Positions 9,435 to 17,799 of a DNA stretch of 64,000 bases are shown in pieces. The stretch comes from Betaproteobacteria bacterium UBA5216. Lineage in GTDB: Bacteria; Pseudomonadota; Gammaproteobacteria; Burkholderiales; SG8-41. Positions within the stretch are counted from its first letter, which is position 1, and every line of letters begins with the position of its first letter. The notes beneath the pieces are model-generated. The model saw only the letters and a list, made by a program, of their open reading frames with translations, ran no database searches and was not told where the DNA came from. Both the position numbers and the translations under genes were made by a program. The stretch covers positions 1-64,000 of the forward strand of contig DHVE01000021.1 in NCBI GenBank assembly GCA_002412495.1, given 5' to 3'.

Positions 9435-9463
9435 CGCGTCTCGAAATACCCGCGTTGTATAAT
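9435..9463 (+). promoter_or_regulatory. Possible -10 element upstream of the selenoprotein gene
   Basis: A consensus TATAAT is present at 9458-9463, about 100 bases before the UGSC start, inside an AT-rich island of an otherwise GC-rich region. No good -35 hexamer is found 16-18 bases upstream (the bases near 9435-9440 are GC-rich), so this is only a candidate. Confidence 0.3.
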
Positions 9464-9567
9464 ATATCGTAACTTCGCATCGCAGCTTCGGTGGCGTAAG
9501 ACCTAAGAACCTAAGGCCGCCGTGGCCATCCGACCGCAGAACGTACCGAGTACCGAGGAGGACATTC

Positions 9568-10137
9568 ATGTCTGCTTCCGTTTCCGCCAAGCCCCCCCTG
9601 CCCACCCTAAAAACCATACGGGTCTACGAGCCGCATGCCGAAGAGAGCAGCGACCAGGACGCGCTGGCCAAACGAGCGTCCAGCTATGACGGCAAAGTCA
9701 TTGGCCTGCTCGATAACACCAAGGATCTGTCGCGCGAACTGCTCGAAGAAGTGCAGAGCCTGTTGCGGCAGGATTTTCCGAAGGCCGAGTTTCGTTATTT
9801 CCGCAAAAAATCCGTGAGCGGCATCGCGCCTGAATTGCTGAAGCAGGTGGAAAGCTGCGACGCGGTGATTACCGCGCTCGGTGATTGAGGGTCCTGCTCG
9901 TCGTGGAGTGTCCGCGACAGCATGGCTCTGGAACGCAAGGGGGTGCCGACCGCCACCTTCATCACGCACACGTTTTCCAGCTACGCCGAAGGATTGTGCC
10001 GCATGCAGAAAATGCAGGAATTGCCCCTGGTGGTGATCGGGCATCCGGTGGCGGCGCGTCCGGTCGAGGAGCTGCGCGAGAAGGTGCGCGCCGTCCACGC
10101 CCGCGTGCGCGATGCGCTGACGGGCAAGCCGTCATGA
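9568..10137 (+). CDS. UGSC-family selenoprotein (UGA at codon 107 read as selenocysteine)
   Basis: Read through the TGA at 9886-9888, the frame gives a 189-residue protein whose centre is D-U-G-S-C, followed by SSWSVRDSMALERKG. The Sec-Gly-Ser-Cys motif names the known UGSC selenoprotein family, and the sequence on both sides forms one continuous domain (VITALGD before, PTATFITHTF after). A SECIS-like hairpin starts 7 bases after the UGA. GAGGAGG 7 bases upstream supports the ATG at 9568. The U-x-x-C pair suggests a redox or thiol-type active site, but the reaction is unknown. Synthesis needs SelA, SelB, SelD and tRNA-Sec, none in this window. A standard gene caller would cut it to 106 residues or start a false gene at 9922. 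Confidence 0.88.
9886..9922 (+). promoter_or_regulatory. Bacterial SECIS hairpin
   Basis: Directly after the UGA (9886-9888), bases 9900-9907 (GTCGTGGA) pair with 9911-9918 (TCCGCGAC), 8 pairs with one G-U, closing a GTG loop at 9908-9910. A lower stem TGCT/AGCA (9895-9898 with 9919-9922) adds four pairs with one bulged C at 9899. Counting U of UGA as 1, the loop G and U fall at 23 and 24, the same places as the SelB-contacted G23/U24 of E. coli fdhF. The bulged U17 of fdhF is not conserved. Confidence 0.8.
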
Positions 10138-10159
10138 CACGGGGCACACGGGAGCAAAC

Positions 10160-11275
10160 ATGAGCGGTACTGGTCCGACCCTCGCGCGAACCTTCGAGGT
10201 TGAAGATTCCTACCGCAATCTTCAGGCGTATTTCGACTATTGCTATGAAAAGGGCTGGACCGACGGACTGCCGGTTTATCCGCCGACCGAAGAAGCGCTG
10301 CAAGCCATGCTGCGCTACACCGATCGGGGCCGCCATGACGTGATCGCTGAAATTCCGCCGCGCAATGGCGCCGCGACAGTTGAAAAAATCGCCATCAACG
10401 CGGTCATGGCGGGCTGCCGGCCGGAATATTTGCCGGTGCTGATTGCCGCGGTCGAAGCCATCGTGGAGCCGCAATACAATCTGTATGGCCGGCAGACCAC
10501 CACGCATCCGGGCGCGCATCTGCTGATCGTGCATGGCCCGTTGCGCAAGGAACTCGAGGTCAATTGCCGGCAGAATGTGTTTGGCCACGGCTTTCGCGCC
10601 AATGCCACGCTGGGCCGCGCGCTGCGCCTGATCATGATCAATCTCGGCGGCAACAAGGCAGGCGTAACCGACATGGCGACGCACGGACATCCGGGCAAAT
10701 ACAGCTACTGCATCGGCGAAGACGAGGAAGGCAGCCCGTGGGCGCCATTTCACGTGGATCGCGGACTGGCCCCCGAAACCAGCGCGGTCACGGTGATGTG
10801 TGCGGAAGCGCCGCATAACATCAACGACATGGTGAGCAAGACGCCGCATTTGTTTCTTGGATCGGCGGCATCCACCATGTCATCGCTGGGCAGCAACACG
10901 CTGTATACCAGCGGCAACCAGAGCGAACACATGCTGGTGATGACATCGGAAACCGCGCGCTGGTTTGTCGAGCACGGATGGTCCAAGGCCGACGTGCAGA
11001 TGTATCTGTTCGAAAAAGCGCGCAAACCGGTGCGCGAGATGCGTGATCGCGGCCACTGGGAAGTCACGCCGCTGCCGCATTTTGTGGACACCAAAAACGA
11101 CGACAGCCTGGTGCCGATTACCGGCCGGCCGCAAGACATACTGGTGCTGGTGGCGGGCGGCCAGGGCCGGCATATGAACGCGATACTGACAGCCGGCTAT
11201 ACCCGCAGCGTGACGCGCGCCATCACGCGCACGGACGGAACGCCGCTTGCGTCCACGCGGGAGTTTGTGGCGTAA
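10160..11275 (+). CDS. Conserved protein of unknown function next to UGSC selenoprotein (GWTDGLPV motif)
   Basis: A 371-residue cytosolic protein with no signal peptide. Distinctive segments are EKGWTDGLPVYPPTEE at about 31-46, NAVMAGCRPEYLPVL near 87-101, then HPGAHLLIVHGP and a glycine-rich GSAASTMSSLGSN. I do not recognise an enzyme fold with known chemistry. The GW(T)DGLPV-PPT opening is, to my recollection, recurrent next to UGSC proteins. It starts 22 bases after the selenoprotein stop on the same strand, with GGGAG ahead of the ATG, so the two are probably one operon and may act together. Confidence 0.75.
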   Translation: MSGTGPTLARTFEVEDSYRNLQAYFDYCYEKGWTDGLPVYPPTEEALQAMLRYTDRGRHDVIAEIPPRNGAATVEKIAINAVMAGCRPEYLPVLIAAVEAIVEPQYNLYGRQTTTHPGAHLLIVHGPLRKELEVNCRQNVFGHGFRANATLGRALRLIMINLGGNKAGVTDMATHGHPGKYSYCIGEDEEGSPWAPFHVDRGLAPETSAVTVMCAEAPHNINDMVSKTPHLFLGSAASTMSSLGSNTLYTSGNQSEHMLVMTSETARWFVEHGWSKADVQMYLFEKARKPVREMRDRGHWEVTPLPHFVDTKNDDSLVPITGRPQDILVLVAGGQGRHMNAILTAGYTRSVTRAITRTDGTPLASTREFVA

Positions 11276-11392
11276 ATGGGTTGATCAAGCCCGACGCGCG
11301 CCGCGGCTATAATGCGCCGCGCGGACGCCACGTCTAAGTAACGCGCGCATTAATACAACCCCCTATTTTGTTCATTCTCCGGAAACTAAATA

Positions 11393-12319
11393 ATGTTTAA
11401 TCCTTTCAAGCAACTCGAACTGATTGAAACCGAAGTATTCATGTCGATGCCGGCGAAGTTTCGCAAGAAGCAGCGCACCGCCTGGTCTGATCCCAACCGG
11501 CAGGGCGCGGAGGTGGAATGTTTTCTGGAAGGCCCGTCGTTCGACCGGGAGGGCAATTTGTGGTTTGTCGATATTCCGTTCGGCCGCATTTTTCGTATCA
11601 CGCCGAAAAAAGATTGGGAGCTGGTCACGCAATACGACGGCTGGCCCAACGGCTTGAAGATACACAAGGACGGCAGCATCTGGATTTGCGATTACAAAGA
11701 GGGGCTGCTCAAGCTCGATCCGAAAACCGGAAAACTCGAAACGATTTTGCGCACGGCGTTTAGCGAGGGCTTCAAGGGCCTGAACGATTTGCACTTTGCC
11801 GCCAACGGCGATTTGTATTTCACCGATCAGGGCCAGACCGGCATCGCCGATCCGACCGGGCGCGTGTTCCGCTTGTCGGCCAGCGGCAGGCTGGATCGGT
11901 TGTGCGACAACGTGCCCAGCCCTAACGGCATCACGCTGACCTCCACCGATAAACATTGTTACGTGGGGGTTACGCGCTCTCAGCAAATCTGGCGTCTGCC
12001 GATCATGGCTGACGGCAATGTTTCCAAGACCGGCGTGGCCGTGCAGCTCTCGGGGGGCGTCGGCGGCCCGGACGGTATCGAGATGGATTCCGAAAACGGT
12101 TTGCTGGTGTGTCAGTTGGGCGTTGGTATTTGGCGCTTTGATTCAAACATGTTGCCCACGCATCTGATTCATTCGCCGGATCACAAGCATCATCATCTGG
12201 CGAACATCGCGGCGGGCGGGCCCGATCTGAAAACGCTCTACATTACCGAGTCGCTTTCGGGCGATATACTCATGGCGAAGCTGCCGGTGGCGGGGAAGAA
12301 ACTGTTCTCGCACCAATAA
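11393..12319 (+). CDS. SMP-30/gluconolactonase-like (LRE family) protein
   Basis: A 308-residue protein with the six-bladed propeller pattern of PF08450. Candidate metal ligands are visible: Glu in LEGPSFDREGNLWFVDI, Asn in LNDLHFAANGDLYFTD, and Asn in SPNGITLT. There is no signal peptide, so it is cytosolic. Members hydrolyse sugar lactones or related esters. It lies 117 bases after the UGSC partner gene on the same strand and could belong to the same transcription unit, but the larger gap makes this uncertain. The first ATG was used; a later ATG at codon 17 is possible. Confidence 0.82.
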   Translation: MFNPFKQLELIETEVFMSMPAKFRKKQRTAWSDPNRQGAEVECFLEGPSFDREGNLWFVDIPFGRIFRITPKKDWELVTQYDGWPNGLKIHKDGSIWICDYKEGLLKLDPKTGKLETILRTAFSEGFKGLNDLHFAANGDLYFTDQGQTGIADPTGRVFRLSASGRLDRLCDNVPSPNGITLTSTDKHCYVGVTRSQQIWRLPIMADGNVSKTGVAVQLSGGVGGPDGIEMDSENGLLVCQLGVGIWRFDSNMLPTHLIHSPDHKHHHLANIAAGGPDLKTLYITESLSGDILMAKLPVAGKKLFSHQ

Positions 12320-12340
12320 TAATTCGGCCTCCGCGAACAC

Positions 12341-12436
12341 TCCTTCCCTTTCGGGGGAAATGCGGGGATGGGGGTGGGGTAATCAACGTTGAGTTGACCC
12401 CACCCGCACCCTACCCTCCTCCTGAAGAAGAGGGGA
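12341..12436. repeat. C/G-rich dispersed inverted repeat
   Basis: Left arm CCTTCCCTTTCGGGGG...GGGGATGGGGGTGGGGT, central spacer, right arm ACCCCACCCGCACCC...TCCTCCTGAAGAAGAGG. Same family as the element inside the first gene. It separates the SMP-30 gene from azlC and could also act as a hairpin terminator. Confidence 0.75.
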
Positions 12437-12457
12437 TTCGTCGCGGCGGAGCCTTTC

Positions 12458-13192
12458 ATGCCGCCACCACAATTCTCTCCCATCCGTAGCGGCCTTGGCA
12501 AAGGCGCCCGCGACGCCTTCGGCCCGTCGGCCGCGGTGATGACGGCGGGCTTCATTGGTTTTGGCGCGTTGGCGAGTGATTCGGGTATGCCGTATTGGAT
12601 TGCCGCCATCGCCACTGCGCTGATGTGGGCGTTGCCGGGGCAAATCATCCTGGCGGAAATGGTCGCGGCGAAAGCGGCGGTCATCGGCATTGTGCTGGCG
12701 GTGTGGGTCAGTGCCGCGCGCTTTTTGCCCACCGGCATGTCGATGATGCCGCTGATGCGCATGCAACGTCACGAAACGCTGAAAAAATTGTTGGTGGCGC
12801 AGTTCGTGGCGAGCACGAGCTGGGTGCTGTCGATGCGCAATTTCCCGAACATGCCCGAAGCCGAGCGCGCGCCGTGGTTGACCGGCTTTGGCCTCGCGTG
12901 CACGACACAGGGCATTTTGTTGTGCGGCCTCGGCTACCTGCTGGCGGGCGCAGTGCCAGCCGAAGTCAACGCGGGTCTGGTTTACGTCACGCCCGTTTAC
13001 TTTACGCTGCTGATGTTTGGTGACATCCGTTCGGCCGCCATTGGCGTGGCGGTGACGTGCGGAGCGATCGCCGTGCCGCTGACGCACCTGCTGGTGCCGC
13101 ATTGGAGCCTGCTGGGCGGCGGTGTGGCGGGCGGCACCGTAGCGTACATCATTCTGCGCGCGCGGCGCGCGAAACAAGGCGGAGCGCGCTGA
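12458..13192 (+). CDS. azlC: AzlC-family branched-chain amino acid exporter, large subunit
   Basis: A 244-residue inner-membrane protein with several hydrophobic helices. It opens with GARDAFGPSAAVMTAGFIGFG, the AzlC signature region, and shows LMWALPGQII and SAARFLPTGMSMMP. With AzlD it forms a two-subunit exporter for branched-chain or related amino acids. GGAG lies 8 bases before the ATG. The stop overlaps the azlD start (TGATG), so the two are translationally coupled. The charged C-terminal tail RARRAKQGGAR is probably cytoplasmic. Confidence 0.9.
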   Translation: MPPPQFSPIRSGLGKGARDAFGPSAAVMTAGFIGFGALASDSGMPYWIAAIATALMWALPGQIILAEMVAAKAAVIGIVLAVWVSAARFLPTGMSMMPLMRMQRHETLKKLLVAQFVASTSWVLSMRNFPNMPEAERAPWLTGFGLACTTQGILLCGLGYLLAGAVPAEVNAGLVYVTPVYFTLLMFGDIRSAAIGVAVTCGAIAVPLTHLLVPHWSLLGGGVAGGTVAYIILRARRAKQGGAR

Positions 13193-13521
13193 TGGAATTG
13201 CTCCTGCTTACGCTGCTATGCGGGCTCGCAACATATTTCTGGCGGGCAATGGCGGTGTTGCTGTCCGGCAGGCTCACACTCGACAGCGAACTGTTTCGCT
13301 GGATCGAGTGTGTGGCGTATGCCATGGTGGCGGGGCTGATGGTGCGTATTGTGCTGCTGCCATCGGGCGTGCTGGCGGCGTCACCGCTAGTGGATCGCAT
13401 AGCGGGTTGTCTGATTGCGCTGGCGGCTTACCGGCTGTTCAAGCGCAATCTGCTGGCGGGCATGGGCGCGGGCGTCGGATTTTTCGTCGCTGTCACTTAC
13501 TTGCGGATTGGGTTTGCATGA
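13192..13521 (+). CDS. azlD: AzlD-family small subunit of amino acid exporter
   Basis: A 109-residue protein with four predicted membrane helices; the segment LFRWIECVAYAMVAGLMVRI matches the AzlD core (normally ...LxxVPxAxLAAL). The ATG at 13192 overlaps the azlC stop. It stabilises or completes the AzlC exporter in the inner membrane. The next start lies 10 bases beyond its stop, so the crotonase gene is probably in the same operon. Confidence 0.88.
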   Translation: MELLLLTLLCGLATYFWRAMAVLLSGRLTLDSELFRWIECVAYAMVAGLMVRIVLLPSGVLAASPLVDRIAGCLIALAAYRLFKRNLLAGMGAGVGFFVAVTYLRIGFA

Positions 13522-13531
13522 ACGGGCCAAT

Positions 13532-14317
13532 ATGAACGGGCACATTTCAACCAGCCGCGACGGCGTGGTCGCAACGGTGTCCATCGACAACGCAGGCAAA
13601 CTGAATGCGCTGACGGTGGCCATGTGGCAAGACCTCGCGCGCGTGATGCGCGAGCTATCAACGGACGACGCACTGCGCTGCATCGTGCTGCGCGGCGCGG
13701 GCGATAAAGCCTTTGCCGCGGGTGCCGACATCGCTGAATTTGCCACCGTGCGTAACACGCGTGAACAAGGTGTGGTGTATCACCGCGAACATGTGTACGG
13801 CGCGCTGCAAGCAGTGGCCGAATGCCGCCATCCGGTGGTGGCGATGATTCATGGCCCGTGCGTCGGCGGCGGGCTGGAACTCGCGTGCCAGTGTGATTTG
13901 CGTATCAGCGGCGAGTCGGGGCGCTTTGGTGTGCCGATCAACCGGTTGGGGTTTTCCATCGCGTATGACGAACTCGCGGCGGTGCTGCCGGTAGTGGGGC
14001 GCGCGGCGGCGCTGGAAATCCTCATCGAAGGCCGCGTGTGGGATGCACACGAAGCGTACGCAAAAGGCCTGATCACGCGCGTGGTGCCGGATGAAAACCT
14101 CTCCGAAGAAATGCGCGCCACCGTGGAGCGCATTTGCGCGGGCGCGCCGTTGGTCGCGCGCTGGCATAAACAATTTATCCGGCGGCTTACGCCGCATGCC
14201 GAACCGCTCACACAAAAAGAAATCGACGCGAGCTTCGCGTATTTCGATACCGATGATTTCCGTATCGGTTACGCGGCGTTCTTGCAAAAGCAACCCCCCA
14301 AATTTACTGGTCGATAG
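13532..14317 (+). CDS. Enoyl-CoA hydratase/isomerase family protein
   Basis: A 261-residue crotonase-fold protein. The oxyanion-hole segment AFAAGADIAEF and the GGGLELACQCDLRI segment are present. Of the two catalytic glutamates of classical hydratases, the first (in GGGLELA) is kept, but the region of the second reads VPINRLGF rather than PEINLG, so it may not be a standard hydratase. Reactions in the family include hydration, isomerisation and hydrolysis of acyl-CoA. It follows azlCD closely; start ATG 13532 gives the family-length N terminus. Confidence 0.87.
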   Translation: MNGHISTSRDGVVATVSIDNAGKLNALTVAMWQDLARVMRELSTDDALRCIVLRGAGDKAFAAGADIAEFATVRNTREQGVVYHREHVYGALQAVAECRHPVVAMIHGPCVGGGLELACQCDLRISGESGRFGVPINRLGFSIAYDELAAVLPVVGRAAALEILIEGRVWDAHEAYAKGLITRVVPDENLSEEMRATVERICAGAPLVARWHKQFIRRLTPHAEPLTQKEIDASFAYFDTDDFRIGYAAFLQKQPPKFTGR

Positions 14318-14425
14318 GGCATAAGCAATTGTTTTTAAATAAAAAAATGGCTTGTAGTATACTCGTGCTCCAGCCGGTGACGCACGCATAGCCGTACTAA
14401 GAATTTAATGCCCGGAGGAGTGTTC

Positions 14426-15403
14426 ATGAAAATTCAATCAGCGATGGCGCTTGCCGCCACGGCGGTATTGGCCGCCCACGCGACGCACACTTGGGCGCAA
14501 GAGTGGCCTGCCAAGGCGATCACGCTGGTGGTGCCGTTTCCTGCAGGCGGCGGCACCGATGCGTTCGCGCGTCCTCTGTCGGCGATATTGTCCAAACAGC
14601 TTGGCCGGCAGATCGTCAACGATAACCGCGGCGGCGCGGGCGGCAACCTCGGCGCGGGCATCGCGGCGCGCGCGCCCAAGGATGGCTACACCTATTTCAT
14701 GGGTGCGGTGCATCACGCGATCGCGCCCAGTGTGTACAAAAAACTCGACTACAGCCTGGAAAAGGATTTCGCGCCGCTCGCAGTGGTGGCGGTGGTGCCG
14801 CAGGTGATCGTGATCACACCCAAGCGCATCAAGGAAACCGATCTCGCGTCGTTCATCACGTTGGCGAAAAAAAATCCTGGCAAGCTGAACTACGCCTCGG
14901 CGGGCAGCGGTACCTCGCATCATCTCGCGGGTGAGTTGTTCAAGATCGCGGCGGGCGTGAACATTACGCACGTACCCCACAAGGGCGCCGGGCCCGCATT
15001 GCAGGATCTATTAAGCGGGCAGCAAGTAGACGTGATGTTTGATGGCTTGGGCTCGTCGGCGCAGCACATCAAGGGCGGTTTGTTGATGCCTCTGGCAATG
15101 GCCTCGAAAACGCGTTCGGCCGCGTTTCCGTATGTGCCAACAGCCGCAGAGGCGGGCTTGCCCGGATATGAAGTCTCGACGTGGTACGCGCTGTGGGCTG
15201 TTGCGGGAACGCCTGCGGCGATTAACGATCGTGTGGTCGCCGAGACCGCCAAGGCGCTGGCTTCCAGCGAATTGAAAACCATCTGGGCGCAGCAGGGCGC
15301 GACACTCGGACCGGCAAACCCGAAGGAGATGGCGCCCTTTGTCAGCAGCGAAATCGCCAAGTGGGCCAAGGTGGCAAAGAGCGCCAATATACAAGTGGAT
15401 TAG
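14426..15403 (+). CDS. Bug/TctC-family periplasmic binding protein
   Basis: A 325-residue receptor. ATG 14426 has GGAGGAG 5-6 bases upstream and gives the signal peptide MKIQSAMALAATAVLAAHAT with cleavage after WAQ; an ATG at 14408 would put extra residues before it. Family motifs are WPAKAITLVVPFPAGGGTD and APKDGYTYFMG. A TATACT at 14358-14363 in a locally AT-rich tract may be the -10 of its promoter. A CoA-transferase gene follows on the same strand after a repeat, so its ligand may be an acid that is later activated to a CoA ester. Confidence 0.92.
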   Translation: MKIQSAMALAATAVLAAHATHTWAQEWPAKAITLVVPFPAGGGTDAFARPLSAILSKQLGRQIVNDNRGGAGGNLGAGIAARAPKDGYTYFMGAVHHAIAPSVYKKLDYSLEKDFAPLAVVAVVPQVIVITPKRIKETDLASFITLAKKNPGKLNYASAGSGTSHHLAGELFKIAAGVNITHVPHKGAGPALQDLLSGQQVDVMFDGLGSSAQHIKGGLLMPLAMASKTRSAAFPYVPTAAEAGLPGYEVSTWYALWAVAGTPAAINDRVVAETAKALASSELKTIWAQQGATLGPANPKEMAPFVSSEIAKWAKVAKSANIQVD

Positions 15404-15444
15404 TGAATTAGGATTCGATTCGTTAGCAGCGCGGCTCAAGGGAA

Positions 15445-15540
15445 CCCCTTCCCCTTCAGGGGGAAGGTGGGGATGGGGGTGGGGTAGATTTGGCGGACCC
15501 CATCCCCACCCTAGCCCTCCCCTTGAAGGGGAGGGAGTCC
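15445..15540. repeat. C/G-rich dispersed inverted repeat
   Basis: Left arm CCCCTTCCCCTTCAGGGGGAAGG then GGGGATGGGGGTGGGGT; right arm ACCCCATCCCCACCC then CCCTCCCCTTGAAGGGGAGGG. Each arm can form its own hairpin and the two arms pair with each other. It lies between the Bug receptor and CoA-transferase genes. Confidence 0.8.
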
Positions 15541-15590
15541 TTTGAGATGCGATCAACTATACATTACGCAACATCACTCAGGAAACCAGC

Positions 15591-16814
15591 ATGTCAGGAC
15601 CGTTATCACACATCAAAGTACTCGACCTCTCGCGCGTGCTCGCCGGCCCATGGACGGCGCAAAATCTCGCCGACCTCGGCGCCGAAGTCATCAAAGTGGA
15701 GCGCCCCGGCAAGGGCGACGATTCGCGCGCCTATGCGCCGCCGTTTCTGAAAGACGAGCAGGGCAACGAGACCAGGGAGTCCGCGTATTTCTGCGCCGCT
15801 AATCGCGGCAAAAAATCCATCACCGTTAATCTTAGCAAGCCCGAAGGCCAACAACTGGTACGCGAACTGGCGACGCGCTGCGATGTGCTGGTGGAAAATT
15901 ACAAGGTGGGTGATCTCGCGCGTTACGGTTTGGGATACGAGGATTTGAAAAAACTCAATCCCGGTTTGATCTATTGCTCCGTCACCGGCTTCGGCCAGAC
16001 CGGCCCGTATAAAGACCGGCCCGGCTACGACTTCATGGCGCAAGGTATGGGCGGGCTGATGAGCATTACCGGCGAGGCCGACGGCCTGCCCGGCGCGGGC
16101 CCGCAGCGCGTGGGCATACCCATCATCGACATGACCACCGGCATGTACGCCACCATCGCCATCTGCGCGGCCATCGCGCATCGCGCGGTGAGTGGCAAGG
16201 GCCAATGGATCGATGTCGCGCTGCTCGACACCACCGTGGCGTTTCTGGCCAATCAGGCGATGAATTATTTCGCCACCGGCGAATCCCCCAAGCGCATCGG
16301 CAACGCGCATCCGAACATCGTGCCGTATCAAACGTTTAAAACCCAGGACGGCGCGGTGATTTTGGCCTGCGGCAACGACAACCTGTTCAATAAATTCTGC
16401 GAAGCGGCCGGCTGCACGGATTTACTGAAGAACCCGATCTTCGCCACCAACGGCGACCGCGTGAAAAACCGCGTCGAAGTCACGCGCATCCTGAACGAGA
16501 TTTTTGAAAAGCGCACCACGGCGGCGTGGGTTAAGCTCCTGGACGACGCCGGCGTCGCCAACGGCCCCATCAATACCATCGCCGAGGTCTTCAAAGAACC
16601 GCAAGTGATCGCACGTGGCCTGAAAATCGAACTGCCACACGCGGTGGCGGGCAAAGTTCCGCTGGTGGCCAGCCCTATGCGTTTTTCGGAAACGCCGATC
16701 AAACACGAAATCCCGCCGCCTGCGGTAGGGCAGCATACGGATGAGATTCTGCGTGGGGTGCTGAAGAAAACGGATGCGGAGATTGCGGGGTTGCGTGGCG
16801 GCGGCGTGGTTTAG
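15591..16814 (+). CDS. Class III CoA-transferase (CaiB/BaiF family)
   Basis: A 407-residue cytosolic enzyme that moves CoA between carboxylic acids. Family features: N terminus IKVLDLSRVLAGPWTAQNLADLGAEVIKVE, CAANRGKKSITVNL, and GYDFMAQGMGGLMSITG, where Asp147 is the expected acyl-anhydride-forming residue. The C-terminal part ends with PAVGQHTDEILR. AGGAAA precedes the ATG. Substrate identity cannot be inferred; together with the upstream Bug receptor it may belong to catabolism of an imported organic acid. Confidence 0.92.
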   Translation: MSGPLSHIKVLDLSRVLAGPWTAQNLADLGAEVIKVERPGKGDDSRAYAPPFLKDEQGNETRESAYFCAANRGKKSITVNLSKPEGQQLVRELATRCDVLVENYKVGDLARYGLGYEDLKKLNPGLIYCSVTGFGQTGPYKDRPGYDFMAQGMGGLMSITGEADGLPGAGPQRVGIPIIDMTTGMYATIAICAAIAHRAVSGKGQWIDVALLDTTVAFLANQAMNYFATGESPKRIGNAHPNIVPYQTFKTQDGAVILACGNDNLFNKFCEAAGCTDLLKNPIFATNGDRVKNRVEVTRILNEIFEKRTTAAWVKLLDDAGVANGPINTIAEVFKEPQVIARGLKIELPHAVAGKVPLVASPMRFSETPIKHEIPPPAVGQHTDEILRGVLKKTDAEIAGLRGGGVV

Positions 16815-16850
16815 GCGAGCATCAAGAGGGGCACGCGCACAAATTCTGTC

Positions 16851-16870
16851 ATTCCCGCGCGGGCGGGAAT
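16851..16870. terminator. Hairpin between convergent genes
   Basis: ATTCCCGC-GCGG-GCGGGAAT is a perfect 8-bp stem with a 4-base loop, placed between the CoA-transferase gene (ends 16814) and the convergent SWIM gene (ends 16909). The sequence also matches a common dispersed genomic repeat, and no T-run follows. Confidence 0.5.
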
Positions 16871-16908
16871 CCATAACGCAGCCTCACTATTGCGAGGCGG
16901 GTTGAAGA

Positions 16909-17772
16909 TCAGTTTTTTGAAATACGGGCCGTCTCGGGACTTTTCTTTTTAGGCTTTTTCTTCACGGTAACCGTTTTTTTCTTGCGGGCAGCCAGCTTCT
17001 TTTTCGCCCGCGGTTTCCTGACGTCGGCAACCGACCTGATCGGCGCCGCGGCCGTGGCAACCTCCGCCATCTCAATACCAAATATCCCCGCGACCTTCGC
17101 GTCGTCGATTACCTTGCCGCTGCCGCGCGCCGGCTTCGGCAACGCCAGCCCCGCGTCCGCTCGGGCGACGAGGCCTTTCGCGTCTACCTTGCGCAGGGTG
17201 AATAGCAATTCGGGCTTTTCATCCAGGCGCACGCCGACGCCGTAGAATACGGCGGCGATGTGTTTGCACATCCCCGCCCAGTCCAGACAACTGCAATCGA
17301 AGGTGATTTCCCTAGGCGCTGGAAAAAGCCCTGTTCCTGGCCGGCAGATGCGTTCCATCACGCTCTTGGATAACCGCCCTTGCAGCAGTTCGACCAGCGA
17401 GTCGATGGATCCGGCACAGTCGGCGCCGATTGCCTGCCACTGTCTTTTTGGCACGGTGGCGATATTCACTCTGATCTGGTAAAGATCGGAGCCCATTACT
17501 TGCGCCGTTATCTCGCCTGCGCCGATATTCAAATCGATCACCGAACCATTGCGCAGGTAGGTGCGCCCGCGTGGCAAACGGTTCTCGAAATCACTGTAAC
17601 GTTCGAGATTTTCGCACCAGGATTTGCCCCAGAATGTCTTGGCGATGGCGCCGCGTTCGGCGCTCACGGGTGAGAGCGACTGGCCTTTCTTCTTCATGCG
17701 CGCCGCGATGCCTTCGGCCTTCTTCCGGCGCGCGGCGACTGAAAGGTAAGGCTTCCATCCGTAGTAGAACAT
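16909..17772 (-). CDS. SWIM zinc-finger protein
   Basis: A 287-residue protein with the SWIM pattern CxCx6CxH at Cys160, Cys162, Cys169 and His171 (FDCSCLDWAGMCKHIAAVFY). SWIM domains bind zinc and are thought to contact DNA or proteins. The last 40 residues are strongly basic (KPRAKKKLAARKKKTV...), suggesting nucleic-acid binding. It lies 27 bases downstream of the SNF2 helicase gene on the same strand. This pairing is frequent in bacteria and suggests one chromatin-like remodelling or repair unit, with unknown targets. Confidence 0.88.
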   Translation of the reverse strand: MFYYGWKPYLSVAARRKKAEGIAARMKKKGQSLSPVSAERGAIAKTFWGKSWCENLERYSDFENRLPRGRTYLRNGSVIDLNIGAGEITAQVMGSDLYQIRVNIATVPKRQWQAIGADCAGSIDSLVELLQGRLSKSVMERICRPGTGLFPAPREITFDCSCLDWAGMCKHIAAVFYGVGVRLDEKPELLFTLRKVDAKGLVARADAGLALPKPARGSGKVIDDAKVAGIFGIEMAEVATAAAPIRSVADVRKPRAKKKLAARKKKTVTVKKKPKKKSPETARISKN

Positions 17773-17799
17773 CTGCGATTCTCCTTCGCGCGATGACGA

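Noticed and set aside
9568..9888. UGSC gene as a pseudogene truncated by a stop
   Set aside because: The sequence after TGA continues the domain with Gly-Ser-Cys, keeps coding character to 10137 and has a SECIS hairpin at the right distance.
9922..10137. Separate small gene starting at ATG 9922
   Set aside because: It is the in-frame continuation of the UGSC selenoprotein past the UGA; the split is an artefact of reading TGA as stop.
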